Position numbers and translations under genes: made by a program. The notes under the pieces were generated by a model. It had not been told where the DNA came from, ran no database searches, and worked only from the letters and a program-made list of their open reading frames with translations. DNA of 24,122 nucleotides, taken from NCBI GenBank assembly GCA_024277485.1, contig JAJRVA010000213.1, positions 1-24,122 on the forward strand, read 5' to 3'. This document shows, one piece after another, positions 23,915 through 24,122 of the stretch. How positions within the stretch are numbered: position 1 is the first letter of the stretch; each line of letters starts with the position of its first letter. The stretch is from Deltaproteobacteria bacterium (GTDB lineage: Bacteria > Desulfobacterota > Desulfobulbia > Desulfobulbales > Desulfobulbaceae).

Positions 23915-23955
23915 CCCACCAACTCTGCTGAAACAGGCAGTTATTATATAGAGAG

Positions 23956-23991
23956 AGTCCTTCCACCGGATTATGGTGGAAGGACTTTTTA
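23956..23991 (+). terminator. rho-independent terminator of groESL
   Basis: GTCCTTCCACC (23957-23967) pairs perfectly over 11 bp with GGTGGAAGGAC (23975-23985), loop GGATTAT, followed by five T. It is 42 bp past groEL and before the tRNA. Confidence 0.93.
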
Positions 23992-24045
23992 CTTTCCTGT
24001 TGACAAAACCGACCCGATCCTGCTAATAAACACCTTCTCAGCCAT

Positions 24046-24122
24046 GGCGATGTAGCTCAGCTGGTTAGAGCACACGGCTCATATCCGTGTTGTCCGGGGT
24101 TCAAGTCCCTGCATCGCCACCA
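24046..24122 (+). tRNA. tRNA with anticodon CAT, probably elongator tRNA-Met
   Basis: 77 nt with encoded CCA. Acceptor GGCGATG/CATCGCC, D-arm GCTC/GAGC, anticodon stem CACGG/CCGTG with loop CTCATAT (anticodon 24080-24082), and T-arm CGGGGTTCAAGTCCCTG. The G1-C72 pair excludes initiator tRNA. tRNA-Ile2 (lysidine-modified CAT) cannot be fully excluded, but the overall form matches elongator Met. It ends exactly at the window edge. Confidence 0.92.

Overview
The window looks like chromosomal DNA of a sulfate-reducing or sulfur-metabolising delta-proteobacterium, most likely Desulfobacterota near the Desulfobulbales. This rests on a selenocysteine-containing SelD, an SbtM-like radical SAM maturase, DsrE and TSUP proteins, a two-CW cysteine protein, and the general character of the groESL, ilvE and tRNA genes. 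The genus is inference. Base composition is moderately GC-rich and fairly even; only the left edge shows mobile DNA.

Region by region: (1) 1-604 holds the C-terminus of an IS630-type transposase, a short repeat block of the GGGGACA type, and the 3' part of a broken surface-protein gene. (2) 597-9761 is a tight eight-gene forward operon: secreted Gly-rich protein, lipoprotein, TPR/PEGA membrane protein, FHA-like/PEGA/SUMF1 membrane protein, small exported protein, MotA/TolQ/ExbB-type channel, and two related VWA proteins with a MotB/ExbD-like N-terminus. (3) 9807-11849 (reverse) carries a two-CW protein, an AI-2E-family permease and a zf-TFIIB protein. (4) 11993-16933 is a selenium/sulfur block: forward SbtM-like radical SAM/SPASM protein, then reverse DsrE, TSUP and an ArsR - UGA-containing protein - SelD operon with a recognisable promoter and operator. 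(5) 17107-20487 (reverse) is a compact set: AI-2E permease, voltage-gated-type K+ channel, STAS-like protein, methyltransferase. (6) 20602-24122 (forward) is ilvE, groES-groEL with a structured leader and a strong terminator, and a tRNA with anticodon CAT.

The most interesting content is the operon at 597-9761. Read as a unit it looks like an ion-driven 5:2-type inner-membrane motor in which the usual peptidoglycan-binding B subunits are replaced by two different coiled-coil/VWA proteins, joined to a trans-envelope set of PEGA, TPR, FHA-like, SUMF1-like and lipoprotein parts. Parts are individually recognisable, but I know of no described function for this combination.

The second is the ArsR-SelD operon. 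SelD uses an in-frame UGA (Sec18) with a clear SECIS-like hairpin. The gene two places upstream also has an in-frame UGA (codon 59) followed at nearly the same distance by a SECIS-like hairpin, making it a candidate new selenoprotein with a helix-turn-helix-like C-terminus. A perfect inverted repeat overlapping the -10 box suggests the cysteine-free ArsR protein represses its own operon, and so SelD.
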